NCBI GenBank assembly: GCA_030142905.1
Contig: JASJOG010000596.1
Location: 1 to 64,000 of the forward strand
Direction: 5' to 3'
DNA length: 64,000 bases
From: Heliopora coerulea
Lineage: Eukaryota; Cnidaria; Anthozoa; Scleralcyonacea; Helioporidae
This document shows, piece by piece, positions 35,601 through 43,862 of the stretch. The notes beneath the pieces are model-generated. The model saw only the letters and a program-made list of their open reading frames with translations, did no database searches and was not told the DNA's origin. The position numbers were made by a program, and so were the translations under genes. Positions within the stretch are counted from its first letter, which is position 1. The number at the start of each line of letters is the position of its first letter.

Positions 35601-38600
35601 AGACAGCAGGGGGGTTGGGATGCAAATGGTGGGTGATTATCTGTCGTAAATGACCAAAATATTTTTAAGTTTCTAGTTGCCATCTAGTGTTAAAATCTAA
35701 CACGGACTAACTAGACAATCCCAAACTGAGTAACTATAATATTAAACTTTGTCATTTCTCTGGGATTGCGTACTGCCATAGGCACAGAACTGGGTCTGAT
35801 CGTGCTCAGTAGGGAGGGTTAGCAAAAGGTTTCAGTATGAGGCAGGTGGGCATTCACCCAAAAAAGGTTAAGTAACCCCTGCTCAGTTCAGTGACAGCAA
35901 CAATCAAATCCAGCAGTTTCCCCATGAGTAATCAAACCCATAATTCATATACAATTTCTGTGGAAACAAGCCCCTAACCCACCCCCCACCCCCCAGAAGA
36001 TCACATCTTTGGTGTACTCATTTGGTCTCCTGGGTCTACAAATACACTGACATCTGGGTATGCCACTGTAATATGTAATGAATTATGCATTGATACACAC
36101 CACCAACCTTTATTGATCTCAATCAGCAGCTCCTCCAAGCAGTGATGAAATAACTTGTCCACCTCAGCTTCAGTACATTGTCTCATTTCACCAATAACAA
36201 GATCTTGGACACTGTCCGCAAGACAACACAAAGGAAATGCTACAAAAACAAAACTTCATGTTTAACATGTACCTAATACGTTCCTTAAGTCAAATAAGAA
36301 CATATTACAATGGCATGGTAATTAAATCATAATGAGCAGCAATGAAGTGGTAAAATTAATCCATTATTGAGTAAGTGTGCACTTCAGTATTTTTCTCTGG
36401 CCAAGTAATGTTTGAAAAGTGAGCAGAAGTGCTTTATCTGTATATATAAATTTGGAGCATCACAGCGTTTGTCTGTTACCTTAAAACTCCAGAACCACAA
36501 GACTTACAGAAGATTCAATTACATATTCAAACTCACCATGACCAGATGAGTAACATTAGCTATCAATACCTCAGAAAATACCTCAAAAAAGAAACCATGG
36601 TACAGAAACAATAACATTATCTACACATATCTCTGATACTCTGTGCACAATTATTTCTTTGTGAAGAACCATTCAATTTTCTAAAATCATATTTGAAAGA
36701 AAAGGAAACTTTTTCATTCGTTTATAATAATCCCAGGCAAAGTCTGGGTACCCTGGCTTGTTAGGTATAAACATGAGTTGTTTTAGATCTTATAAAGCAC
36801 ATAAACATACTGCAAGGTTTTTGAACAACTTAAAAAACAAACCTTTTAATATGCTAATTCACAAAGAGAGTTTGAAAATTAATATGACTGAAATAATAAG
36901 TCTGAAAACCAATGTGCAATGGCATGGTAAACCATAATTAACAATTAGATTATGAGCTCAAGATTTCTATGAGGTGATAGTTGACGAGGGTGAAGCCCAA
37001 GTCAACTATCACCTCATAGAAATCGAGAGCGAATAATCTAATTGTTTTAGTAGAAACAAACTTTGCAAATAACATTTTTCGTTATCTCTGGGATTGCACT
37101 TTCAAGTAAGCATTCTATTTCGTCTTCAGAAACTTCACAAAAACAAGAGGCTGAAGCCATTTTCGCTACTCGCTATCTATTGACAAATTGGTAGCAAGTA
37201 GTGTAGCCAATCAGAATGCAGCATTTGCAATAGTACTCGACTAAGTTTATACTAATATTGTATATAGTAAAATTAAAGTTCCACCATAAGGCAGGCACTG
37301 TAGTTTGCTGAATAAAATTGTCATGCATTAGCCAGAATAAGATTCTAAAGTACACCATAGCTCCTAAATGCATTAACCCGGTTGCAGATTAAGCAAGTTA
37401 AGATTTCACCCACTAGGGTGCAGGCATTACACTCCTACAAACAAAACCATTTGGCATTAGCCAGAATCGAATCCTAAAATGTGTCCTTCCCCCTCAGTGG
37501 ATTAAATAATCAAATATCACAATTCCATGAATTTCATGTTAAGTAATTCAACACATGGATGAAAAATAGGCTTGGCAGCACACCAAAGGTTTGAAATAAT
37601 TATGTAGGGGTGGAGATTTACAGGAAGTAAAGCAGGCTTGAGTGCCCCATTTCTGTCCAAAAATGAAACATTATTTTGTACTTTAATTGTCAGTGAATCT
37701 TGATATGTGGAGGAAAATAAGGTAGAAAAAAAAATGCAATAATTTATAAAGAAAACTAAAACTGTAATGAGACAACTGTGGACTCATCATGACATGTTCA
37801 TAATTGCAAGATTTGTTGGAAATATATCCAGCAAAATCCATCCTGTATGTTATTTGCCATTTTGCCTTCTGTACTGGGTTACATCCTGTAGCCATTAGCA
37901 CCCCCCCCAGCTTTTTGGGAGCTGTTTCCACCCTTGTCATCTTATTCAGGACTTTATCAAAACCTAGATTGTTTTCAACTGAAATCCTGGCTATAACATG
38001 ATTTTCTGTTTTCATTTCTTGGCCTTGGGAACATGCCAACTTCATGAAAAAAAAGTTCTTATTGTCAGTCACTGTACCAGACATTGTCACGTACAGTGAG
38101 ATTTTCAATTACACCAAGGAGATGTATGGCAATTTTTATCACACAGTATCGAACTTTTTTCCAGAGTAATAACTTGTACAAAATTTAAAGTACTGCAAGC
38201 CAATGAAAATATTCTAGTTAAGTACCAAATATTCTAGTTAGGTTAGTCATATAAAATCATGGCAGTGAGATCTCAGGGGGTTGTTTCCTGGAAAATTTTT
38301 GCTCCTTTCCCCCCCAAACCTATAATGAATGGAATTAACAAATGCTATAAAGCATTACGATATTTTGTTGGAGCCATGTATGCTAAATATTCCACTATCC
38401 CAACACAGCAGTTCTTATATTTTACCCTACATTTAGCTTATTACCTTCCTGGACTGGGTTTACCCCTCCCCCCTTAGACATTCTGTTGTCCTCTATTTGC
38501 CTCCACCAGACAGGACATCTGGCACTGCCATTCAATCATACTGGTCAGAAAACCAAATTCTCTTCTGAATACAGTTTGTATAGTACTTGTCTGATTGCAT

Positions 38601-41600
38601 CAGTTACCTGTAAAACTTCATCAAGGATTTCCCCTGAAAAACTTTGACTCTGGGTTCTGGTGGGTCAACACCAGGCTGCACTTTCAAAGTGAGACCAGTG
38701 TTCTAGCTACACAAGTGATACAAAGATACACAATTCTTGTCCTCATTGCCATCCTGAAATTCCTTGTTGATTTATACTGTCTATTATCTATTGTTTTTAT
38801 CTTGATTAGAAACCTCAGTCATGAGGTCAAGTCTTTGTTTAACATGGAAAACAAGTCTGTTTCATGCTGCTGGGCATTTGCATAGATAACACCGGGCACA
38901 CCACCTGCTAAGAAGGGTCTACTTGTAGGGAGATCCCTGTTCATACAAACGACTATCCCAAGTATAAATAAATTTAGTACATTACCAGTAATTTGTTCCC
39001 CCAAAACTGGATCTTTTTCAACTGACATGTCTTCAAAATGGTGTTGTACAAATGACATCAATTCCTTCAATACAACCTGTATTCAATTAAGAAATAATTT
39101 ATGAGACAAAACCATAAGTTAAGGAGAAAACAAGTAAAATGGTACCAAAGAAAGACATCCATACCAACTGATTGTTCGAATACTTCTGTTTGCTTTCTGC
39201 TACAAATTTTTTTACAGTTGACAAGTCACACTAAGTAAGAGACAAGAGTACTGGTTACTAAATTTCATTTGAAGTCTTTAAGACACAGTTTGGACAGCTG
39301 CAATATCCTATAGTATATGGTCAATGTGTTAAAATACTGGATGGTATGTTACATGTGGTTCAATATTACCATCATGATGAAATCAATGCCAGCAACTTTG
39401 CTATATGTAGTAAGTTCAATTAAACTGAAATGCAATATAACACTGCTCTTTAAAGTAAACTGCAGTACCTTCTTTGCAGCTTCATTCACAATCTCTTTCA
39501 CAGATAACTGTGGTTCTTTGTGGTGGTGCTTTCGCCTCCTTGTATCTGGCTTTCGGCTGACATCCACAAAAAGGTCAGCATGAATGTCTGCATCACTTTC
39601 AATCTCATCTTTGGGAATCACAAATGGTGTCTCTTGTTCTTCGCCAATTGCACCAAACTGTGTCTTTGATTCAGGAATAGGTTCTATTTACAAGAAGAAT
39701 TGAATTCATTTCATTTATTAACTACTAATGATAAACAATTGTAATGATTATCTTTTCATCATAACCTTGTTCTATAATAAAAAAATGGAGAGACAAGAAG
39801 CTCAGAATAGTGTGAAAATTCTAGTACCAGCACTCAACTGTTCTTAACGAGGGAGAAGCCATGCTTCAAGAATTGGGCTTATTAATCACCAAAAAGCAAG
39901 TTCTATGAGCTTGTAGAATTTTATGGTAGCTGTTTTCAACTATAATCCTTCAAATTTGTACCACCAATAGTAAAAGGTTAACTGTTTTAATTGGATTTTT
40001 ACAGAACCTTAAACCTTTTTGAACAATCTTTTTGTTTGCTTGCCAAGAGAGAGATGTCACATGTGATGGTCAATTTGACTGACAGTGGCAATTACACTTG
40101 TTAGCACTACAATATACCTTCATATAAAGTCAACATTTGAGATCACTGAACTCTACCTACTACCTTTGAAATTAGTGCCAGTCACTGGTCATTAACTGGT
40201 AAAACTATCCTGTTTGACCGACAAATATAATCATGCACTTACTGGTCATCTATGACCAGTGATTTTTTTTTTCACAAAAATCGAGAGTGAGATTGAGTTT
40301 GTTATTTTGGTAGCAGTGTTAACGAAAATGGCAAATGTGACTGGTAAAACACCCTGTGTGACTAGCAAATAGTCTATATAGACTATATTTCCAAGATTCA
40401 TTTCAAGGCTTGCTTGAAAAGAAGGCTTGTTCATTGTACATGTAAATTTAACATAAAGAGCAAGCCCCTTATGGATGTTAGAATTAATCAAGCTTCTGAC
40501 AACTTCTTAAAGAATGCATGAACAACAATCACATCAGTTCAGCAATATAGGAGCATTCAAAATACTGGGAGCATATGGTTAAATATGGCAGCAAAACTAA
40601 TGTTCAGAAAGGAGTATGTTAAATTTCTGTGTTTCCGACTGGAAATCAATGTTGCACATACAAGAACACTTTTCATATCATATCAAAGAGACTTTGCCCT
40701 GGGTTCATGGAGTATTTTATACTGTATGTCAGATAATTAAAATTACCACCTGACATGAAACTAAATCCGCAAACATAAACTACCCTGCCAAATGTAACTG
40801 TCAGCATTTGATCCTATCTACTAAAGACCCTTAAACAAGTAAAGGCCCCAGAATATAATTTAAAAACATATTTCATTTAATAAAATGCCACATTACACTA
40901 ACCCTAGCCTTAAAAATAAAGAAATAAAAAAAAGTAATTACCATAGTAAATTTATAAACATCAAAATATGTGAAATTGGTTATCATATTCACAGTAAAAC
41001 ACAAACAGAGATATGCTTATGAAAGATTTGTCAATATGGTTAGCACTTTAAACATCAAACCCTCAGAAAATAAAAGTGCTCAGTCATGACATTGTTTCCT
41101 TTAGTAATCAACAAATGCATTAAAGATTATTTCCAACGATATTCTAATAAATTATGGTTATGAGTTTGATACATCAATAACTGCTACAGAGGTACCAGGC
41201 GGGAAGCAATGTGTTTGGCATCAAGTGACAGAATGTTAGTTATATTAAAAAGAAATCTCATTTTAACTCACGAGTTCTAATGACCTTATTATGTCTGTCT
41301 TAAAAACATCAATAATCCTAAATGAAATACTCTGGGAGATTGAGATCTTGTGGCTTGGAGTTGTAAAACAACTATATTTTTGTTGACTCAACTATAACAT
41401 CTCATCCCAATGTTGGGGCATAGGACACATTATGATTGTGAATGATCCGATCCCTATGATTCAGCAACACTCCTGTGTGAATATCTGATGAATACAGTGT
41501 CAGCATTCATCAAGAATTATGGGATGGGTATCAAAACCATTGTCATTTCAAATTTGAGATCTCTTGTCACAAACAGTGGCAATGAGTAAGGAGAGTTGTA

Positions 41601-42306
41601 CACATGACACTGCAAAAAAGAGATAAGCTGAGGGATAGAAAGGCCTGTCATTACATTTGCTTTCCCCATCACAAGAACACACAAGAATGTGACAAGAGCT
41701 CAGTGGTGGAAGTTTCGAATCTGACCGCACTTAATTCACAGGCCAAGGTGGATGGGAACTTGTGGCTTCATAACCTGTTCTGATTGGGGTCAGGTGAGCA
41801 CGACATGTTGAGAGCCTCATCTGTGTGGTCCACAAATCTAACAGAACAGGACTTATCCGTAATTGTCGATCTAAGATAAATTTGTTTGTTTATATATTTA
41901 AATTAGCACGTGGAAAAAGTCAAAAATCCAACCTCTACACGTAAATATTTGACACAAACATACTCCAAAAAAAAAACATACTCCAAAAATACTCCAAACT
42001 GGTCCACTATGTACAACTTTTTGTAAAACACACAAAATTAGTAACACTAAATTACTGTATATAAAACTAAGTACATGCTGAACAAATAATAAAAATTTAG
42101 CTCCAAACATTGCCCACTCAGATTTAACGATATTTCAGTTCATGTCTCAGGTGAACAAACGCAGCAGAAGCTGGATTACCTTTGATGTCCAATTTAGGCA
42201 AATCAGCCTGGTTTATTTTCGCTTTGTGCTTTTTATTTCCTTCTTGGTTCTTCCTGGGTTTTCCGCCCTTTCCAACGACTTCCCACTTTTCTGGACCGCT
42301 CGCCAT
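18684..42306 (-). CDS. TMEM214: TMEM214, ER transmembrane protein 214 (complete, 17 exons)
   Basis: Seventeen minus-strand exons join in phase into 2076 nt, 691 residues plus stop, close to the vertebrate length of about 690. The N terminus MASGPEKWEVVGKGGKP matches the family start; an in-frame ATG 87 nt further up lacks this homology and is taken as leader. Residues 115-260 follow the conserved helical region (for example EALSLLWAFGQTSDHEDVVE and AWTSFMLPVIEFKQLSKYVV). QLQILYPEVKALAFASYP, SCLVECLEKDP and IPRKYLSETLQEF follow in family order. A transmembrane segment lies near residues 458-475 (FKLLLLILFAVVCVDMY), and a hydrophobic segment near 658-685 ends the protein. Human TMEM214 sits in the ER membrane and has been linked to ER-stress apoptosis through procaspase-4. 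Whether that role holds here is unknown. Introns carry most of the window's mobile elements, including a full hAT transposon in intron 9. Identity rests on remembered alignment. Confidence 0.9.
19050..20190. other. TMEM214 intron 16
   Basis: No repeat structure or second gene seen. Short frames such as 19376-19603 and 19680-19880 plus show no motif. Confidence 0.55.
20195..20363 (-). CDS. TMEM214: TMEM214 exon 16
   Basis: 169 nt, acceptor CTGCAG|TTGG, donor AAAAG|GTAATT. Encodes WTSKHYPYYYEKVRDVVEPA and the helical stretch to LHKTIPPLLEK. Confidence 0.85.
20792..21170. mobile_element. foldback element, TMEM214 intron 15
   Basis: Left arm and right arm are inverted copies around about 20990-21015. 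Landmarks are CATTAGGGATGATAAAATTT opposite AAATTTTATTATCCCTAATG, and GGCATTCCATAGCGCCAACA opposite TGTTGGCGCTATAGAATGC. The left arm carries extra sequence (from about 20792) absent on the right but present in the solo arm at 23436-23650. The right arm ends less than 100 bp from exon 15. Confidence 0.85.
21258..21354 (-). CDS. TMEM214: TMEM214 exon 15
   Basis: 97 nt, acceptor TGACAG|GTAG, donor AAAG|GTAAGT. Encodes SETSKVLKRYGIERALGTTY and YEYSKVYVQRLE. Confidence 0.85.
21565..21960. repeat. dispersed repeat copy containing a 44-bp triplication
   Basis: Carries TCTCTGCACTGTGATAGAAA, ATTCATGACG and AACCGGAAAAAT, shared with copies at 26728-26945 and 51755-51985. Its left part (CTACGCACATTCTGATTGGA) recurs inverted at 27240-27345. 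Inside, three identical 44-bp units (ATTACAACCGGAAAAATACC and onward to CTCGT) lie at 21773-21904. Confidence 0.75.
22405..22546 (-). CDS. TMEM214: TMEM214 exon 14 (transmembrane segment)
   Basis: 142 nt, acceptor GAAACAG|ACTT, donor AGAG|GTATGT. A Pro/Ser-rich linker is followed by IFKLLLLILFAVVCVDMY, the predicted membrane span. Confidence 0.85.
22787..23207. mobile_element. near-perfect foldback element, TMEM214 intron 13
   Basis: Arms of about 190-200 bp are nearly identical in inverted orientation. The left begins ATATAAAGATCAGAGCCCAG; the right ends CTGGGCTCTGATCTTTATAT. The short centre near 22980-23020 has GGCTAACTAATAGAATAGG opposite TTCTATTGGTTAGCC. No coding capacity. The low divergence of the arms suggests a young element or gene conversion between arms. 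Confidence 0.85.
23436..23650. mobile_element. single arm of the 20792-21170 foldback family
   Basis: From GACTGAAATTTTATTATCCC through GTATAGTAGAATGGTGTTAA, GCAAATGGTTGCGTATCTAC and GTATATTTTCAGGTAATGAA it matches one arm of the foldback element, with no second arm beside it. Confidence 0.8.
23660..25390. other. rest of TMEM214 intron 13
   Basis: AT-rich intron with a C run at 24760-24772. No other structure seen. Confidence 0.5.
25392..25472 (-). CDS. TMEM214: TMEM214 exon 13
   Basis: 81 nt, acceptor TTTCAG|ATTC, donor AAG|GTAAGA. Encodes IPRKYLSETLQEFHNVNNEL and ends KQREKHK. Confidence 0.9.
25584..25632 (-). CDS. TMEM214: TMEM214 exon 12
   Basis: 49 nt, acceptor TTTTAG|TTTG, donor CTCG|GTGAGT. 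Encodes LLLKALVEQWESVCRS, matching SLLLEHLLSSWEQI. Confidence 0.9.
26178..26300 (+). repeat. tRNA-derived SINE-like head
   Basis: TGGTGGCACAGTGGTACTAG resembles a pol III A box and GGGTTTGATTCCGG a B box, spaced as in a tRNA-derived SINE. No terminal poly-A or duplication was resolved. Lies in TMEM214 intron 11. Confidence 0.55.
26574..26665 (-). CDS. TMEM214: TMEM214 exon 11
   Basis: 92 nt, acceptor TTTCAG|GCTC, donor CCAG|GTTTGT. Encodes ALSCLVECLEKDPTCHYKWR, matching LLSSLTECLTVDPLSASVWR. Confidence 0.9.
26728..26945. repeat. dispersed repeat copy (TGTCTCTGCACTGTGAT family)
   Basis: Left TTGTCTCTGCACTGTGATGG and right TTTCTATCACAGTGCAGACA are inverted relative to each other about a CCGGAAAAATGCC core, so this copy is itself a foldback. 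The family is shared with 21565-21960 and 51755-51985. Confidence 0.7.
27240..27345. repeat. fragment of the same family as 21565-21960
   Basis: CTGACGTCAGCATTTCTCTG through CATTCAGAGCGCGCGTAGGA is an inverted relative of 21570-21660. It ends close to exon 10 of TMEM214. Confidence 0.5.
27379..27480 (-). CDS. TMEM214: TMEM214 exon 10
   Basis: 102 nt, acceptor TTTCAG|GCAC, donor GAG|GTGAGT. Encodes ALAFASYPNTPLTDIFAHLF. Confidence 0.9.
27533..27938. repeat. old dispersed repeat into which the hAT element inserted
   Basis: Shares GAAATATTTTGCAAAGCTCGACGAAATTTT, ACCGCCATGCAATTATTATAA and GGGGTGCGTTAGAGAGG with 30962-31330 (each match described in parts). The copy at 31290-31310 reads ACAAAATTCGCCC where this one reads ACAGTATTTGCCC, the hAT target site, and resumes after the transposon at 30563. 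Confidence 0.7.
27939..30554 (-). mobile_element. hAT DNA transposon, 2616 bp, complete ends
   Basis: Perfect 20-bp terminal inverted repeats TAGGCTTTGGTAGATTGTGC (27939-27958) and its exact reverse complement (30535-30554) are flanked by a perfect 8-bp target duplication ATTTGCCC (27931-27938 and 30555-30562). This is diagnostic of the hAT superfamily. It lies in intron 9 of TMEM214, in the same orientation as the gene, and encodes a hAT transposase with one frameshift. AT-rich subterminal sequence (TTATGCT/ATTATGC repeats) lies inside both ends, a common site of transposase binding in hAT elements (inference). Confidence 0.93.
28354..30262 (-). pseudogene. hAT transposase with a frameshift near 29250
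   Basis: Two overlapping minus-strand frames make one transposase. The N-terminal frame (29207-30262) has a Ser-rich start, a BED-like zinc finger near residues 87-110 (C87, H104, H110; the usual second Cys of the CxxC pair seems replaced), the first catalytic Asp in VIYDGST (D220), a second in AMRDGASVN (D286) and the hAT CxxH motif in VVCLSHTLDN (C310, H313). The C-terminal frame (28354-29274) continues with the SETRWWSRWE motif and ends in the dimerisation signature SSAAAERVFSILN. The frames cross at LFS/FHKAG, about 29245-29255, by a single-base shift. That could be an inactivating mutation or an assembly error. Start may be the second Met (MASSLS) rather than the first. Confidence 0.88.
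30837..30867 (-). CDS. TMEM214: TMEM214 exon 9 (31-nt microexon)
   Basis: 31 nt, acceptor CTTCTAG|GCAG, donor AAAG|GTAAGG. Encodes QLQILYPEVK, matching the QLCQLYPRLK motif. The hAT transposon starts 282 bp beyond its donor. Confidence 0.85.
30962..31330. repeat. second copy of the old repeat flanking the hAT element
   Basis: Carries CAATATTTTGCGAGGCTCAA, ACCGCCATGCAATTATTATA, GGGGTGCATTAGAGAGG and ATTCGCCCCGGGCGAATT, collinear with 27533-27938. Confidence 0.65.
31355..31660. mobile_element. 306-bp hAT-type MITE with 8-bp palindromic target duplication
   Basis: Ends CAGGGCTGCCGAGGGGGGCA and CTCTCGGCGGCCCTG are inverted repeats, followed inward by TTGCCCCGGGCCCC and GTCCCGGGCCCC. CGTATACG flanks it exactly on both sides (31347-31354 and 31661-31668). 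CAGGGC-type ends with an 8-bp duplication fit hAT MITEs. No coding capacity. Confidence 0.88.
31810..32310. repeat. composite tandem repeat with a GTTCACAC foldback at its head
   Basis: TCCGTTCACACTTGACACGT (31818) faces CGTGGTCCGTGTGAACGA (31948-31965). To the right, a unit with ATTAGAATAATATGGAGTTAA, TTCAAGTGTT and AACGCTATAACGTA repeats near 31960, 32095 and 32220, each followed by an ATAT tract. A further copy lies at 32740-32815. Confidence 0.7.
32415..32500 (+). repeat. tRNA-derived SINE-like head
   Basis: TATAGTCTAGTGGTAAAACA resembles an A box and CACGAGTTCGATTCCGG a B box, spaced as in a tRNA. Stems are not complete. Embedded between the composite repeat and the AC microsatellite. 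Confidence 0.55.
32583..32720. repeat. AC dinucleotide run and AT-rich tract
   Basis: About 17 AC units at 32583-32618 followed by irregular ATATATAATAT sequence to about 32715. Confidence 0.95.
33020..33127 (-). CDS. TMEM214: TMEM214 exon 8
   Basis: 108 nt, acceptor TTTCCCAG|TTCT, donor GAAG|GTAAAT. Encodes MSDALFNGEQFQDIMEITFA. The frame is fixed by exons 7 and 9. A dispersed repeat copy begins about 95 bp upstream of it (33221). Confidence 0.8.
33221..33552. mobile_element. MITE copy related to 8061-8430, inverted
   Basis: From GTACCTGGCCTCACAATTGA through GGGGAAAAGTTGTGTTGAAC, ATCGCGTAGGGGACTGGAAT to CGTTCCAGTCTTTTTAGAG it is the reverse complement of 8061-8390. One terminal repeat is missing on its left. 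Lies in TMEM214 intron 7, just upstream of exon 8. Confidence 0.8.
33957..34061. mobile_element. 105-bp mini-MITE (CCTCGTACCCAG family)
   Basis: CAACCTCGTACCCAGGGTCT and AGACCCTAGGTACGAGGTTG are inverted ends. The interior has GGCACTCGCCAACTCG opposite CGAGTTGGCAAGTGCC, so almost the whole element folds on itself. Sister of 16497-16582. Confidence 0.88.
34353..34434 (-). CDS. TMEM214: TMEM214 exon 7
   Basis: 82 nt, acceptor TTTAG|CTTGG, donor GAG|GTAAGA. Encodes WTSFMLPVIEFKQLSKYVVE, matching WLGIMLPVLGIKSLSPFAI. Confidence 0.9.
34601..34709 (-). CDS. TMEM214: TMEM214 exon 6
   Basis: 109 nt, acceptor TTGTAG|TACC, donor ACAG|GTACGG. Encodes YLERVISRKHNSREALSLLW and AFGQTSDHED. Confidence 0.9.
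35050..35125 (-). repeat. solitary copy of the tRNA-like unit
   Basis: Read on the minus strand, GAGCTCAATGGTTAGAGCAT then GATCAGAAGGTTACGGGTCT matches the unit of the 4770-5540 array. Lies 185 bp downstream of TMEM214 exon 5. Confidence 0.6.
35310..35392 (-). CDS. TMEM214: TMEM214 exon 5
   Basis: 83 nt, acceptor TTGCAG|GTCG, donor GAG|GTATGA. Encodes RATYGIRMMIQCVLKCCPLV. It restores phase between exons 4 and 6, which do not join without it. Confidence 0.85.
36108..36239 (-). CDS. TMEM214: TMEM214 exon 4
   Basis: 132 nt, acceptor TTGTAG|CATT, donor AAAG|GTTGGT. Encodes FPLCCLADSVQDLVIGEM and LFHHCLEELL, the latter matching FFDHCLFTML. Confidence 0.9.
36941..37045. repeat. 105-bp inverted repeat
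   Basis: Imperfect 45-bp arms: ATTTCTATGAGGTGATAGTT and its reverse complement at 37003-37022, extended outward by ACAATTAGATTATGAG and GAATAATCTAATTGT. Possibly a very short MITE; in TMEM214 intron 3. Confidence 0.8.
37046..38985. other. TMEM214 intron 3, remainder
   Basis: AT-rich intron. The 141-codon minus-strand frame at 37683-38108 has no motif and was not needed to keep the TMEM214 frame. Confidence 0.55.
38986..39076 (-). CDS. TMEM214: TMEM214 exon 3
   Basis: 91 nt, acceptor ATACAG|GTTG, donor ACTG|GTAATG. Encodes LKELMSFVQHHFED, matching the WLKDLASYLNYKL region of the family. Confidence 0.85.
39469..39683 (-). CDS. TMEM214: TMEM214 exon 2
   Basis: 215 nt, acceptor AAATAG|AACC, donor AAG|GTACTG. 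Acidic linker followed by RRRKHHHKEPQLSVKEIV. The least conserved coding exon, accepted because its length keeps the phase. Confidence 0.8.
39684..42179. other. TMEM214 intron 1
   Basis: AT-rich intron of 2.5 kb. I see no repeat or coding structure in it. Confidence 0.6.
42180..42306 (-). CDS. TMEM214: TMEM214 exon 1
   Basis: 127 nt from ATG (42304-42306) to donor AAAG|GTAATC. It encodes MASGPEKWEVVGKGGKPRK and a lysine-rich tail, ending in phase 1. Confidence 0.85.
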
Positions 42307-43737
42307 ACTTGATTTATTCAAATCTGCACGTTCAAACTGGCTTGAGTAAATACACGCGAGGTATACACGTGCAAGATAAGACATCATGCGCACAAGTTTT
42401 TATCATATTATCGGATGTAATCGGATTTTATTCGGATGTACTCCGCGTATTTCCGAATTTTGGTTGAGCTTGGATATGCTAGATCGATGTCACGATTCCA
42501 TACCCAGAATGTATTTTAAAACGCTTTAAGCGTTAGATAAGACTAATTCTACCTATAATGGAGTCGAAATCTAACTTGTTAAATTTTTAGTATGTCGAAT
42601 TAAAACACACTGGCCTGCAAGTTGGCAAAGTAATCTACATGTTCAACCTTCCGCTAACAAGAAAGAAAACCGTAGTTATCATAGCATCATTAGTTTCATG
42701 ATTTTGTGAATTAAGATTTAAAACAATTTTTCGCGCTATCCTATAAATCATTTCGGGCCAGAAATCGTCATTCGTTCCACAATTGCATCTAAGTGCACAA
42801 CCAACATAACTCTTACAGGAATGTCAATCAACTGGCAGGCAACCAAGTATATTGCCTAAAGAGTTAATTCCTATTTCTTGTTGAACTGCTACGGTGAGAG
42901 CTTAAGAAACATAAGACAAGATGGAGCATTTTGCAAGGGAGATTTTATGTCGCTCCCGAAATTTTAAAAAACTCAAAATACTTCCGGCGTAAGAAAACCT
43001 CTAAGACCACATAAATTCCGGGAAAATTTAAAGAAAAAAAAAAGTTCATTGAAGAGAAGGCCAAAGGAGTAAAGCGTGTGAGTGGAAAGCGTCATTTTCT
43101 GTTACAGACTTGGGTATTAGTAACTCGTTGCCACTCAAGTCCTTTGGTGCATCTTTAAATTTTCACCTCGTTTTCCTGAGACCTGCGGCGGAAAAGCAAC
43201 TTATAAGATGACGCCATAAAGTTTCTTCAGTAGTAGAACATGAAACTTCTAAGATTTTAGATCTAAAAAAAAAACTTCCACATAGATATTTCGAAAGATG
43301 AATAAATCTGAATGTCGTGGCTAGATAAATCATATTAGAGTCGGAAAAATAGCTCGAGCACTTTCTGTGGCAACAGCTGTGACCTTTCAAAATGGCTTTT
43401 AGTTGCCATTTTGTCCATGTTGAGACGTTTGAGGGCCTTAGACTTTTTTTTTAACTTTTTTAATGCCAGAAAAACTAGATTAACAAATGCTGACTTCTGG
43501 TTTACATATGTGGATTTTGATTTGTTTGTTTTGATTTTTTTGTTTTTGGGTTTGTTTGTTTGTTTGTTTGTTTTTTACAAACTAAATTTTGAAAATTTTG
43601 CATGTATATTTAACAGGAGGTGTCTGCGAGCACTTCCTTCCTAGTGTACGTCTTCCTTTGAAATAACCATAACTCACTGCCTTTCATAGAATTTAAGGTT
43701 TCATAAACGAACGGATTTAATAAATTTACGCAACAAT
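42307..43737. other. region upstream of TMEM214
   Basis: The TMEM214 leader and promoter should lie just right of 42306; I found no clear TATA box. The rest holds A-rich and GTTT-rich runs (43430-43575) and no recognised gene. Confidence 0.45.
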
Positions 43738-43862
43738 ATGTTGCGTATTTTATCGCGTAGGGGACTGGGATGACCTGCAAATTAACCTACATGTCAGCCT
43801 CCATGATGGCTTCAAAATACCGTTTGTACGTATCGTTCTAGTCTTTTTAGAGTTCAATGGGG
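43738..43862. mobile_element. partial copy of the 8061-8430 MITE family
   Basis: ATCGCGTAGGGGACTGGGAT, CCTACATGTCAGCCTCCATG and CGTTCTAGTCTTTTTAGAG match one third of the element. A further scrap (GCGTAGGGGACTGAAACTGA) is at 44325-44345. Confidence 0.75.

Noticed and set aside
37683..38108. 141-codon minus-strand frame as a TMEM214 exon
   Set aside because: Exons 3 and 4 join in phase without it and its residues do not match the family.
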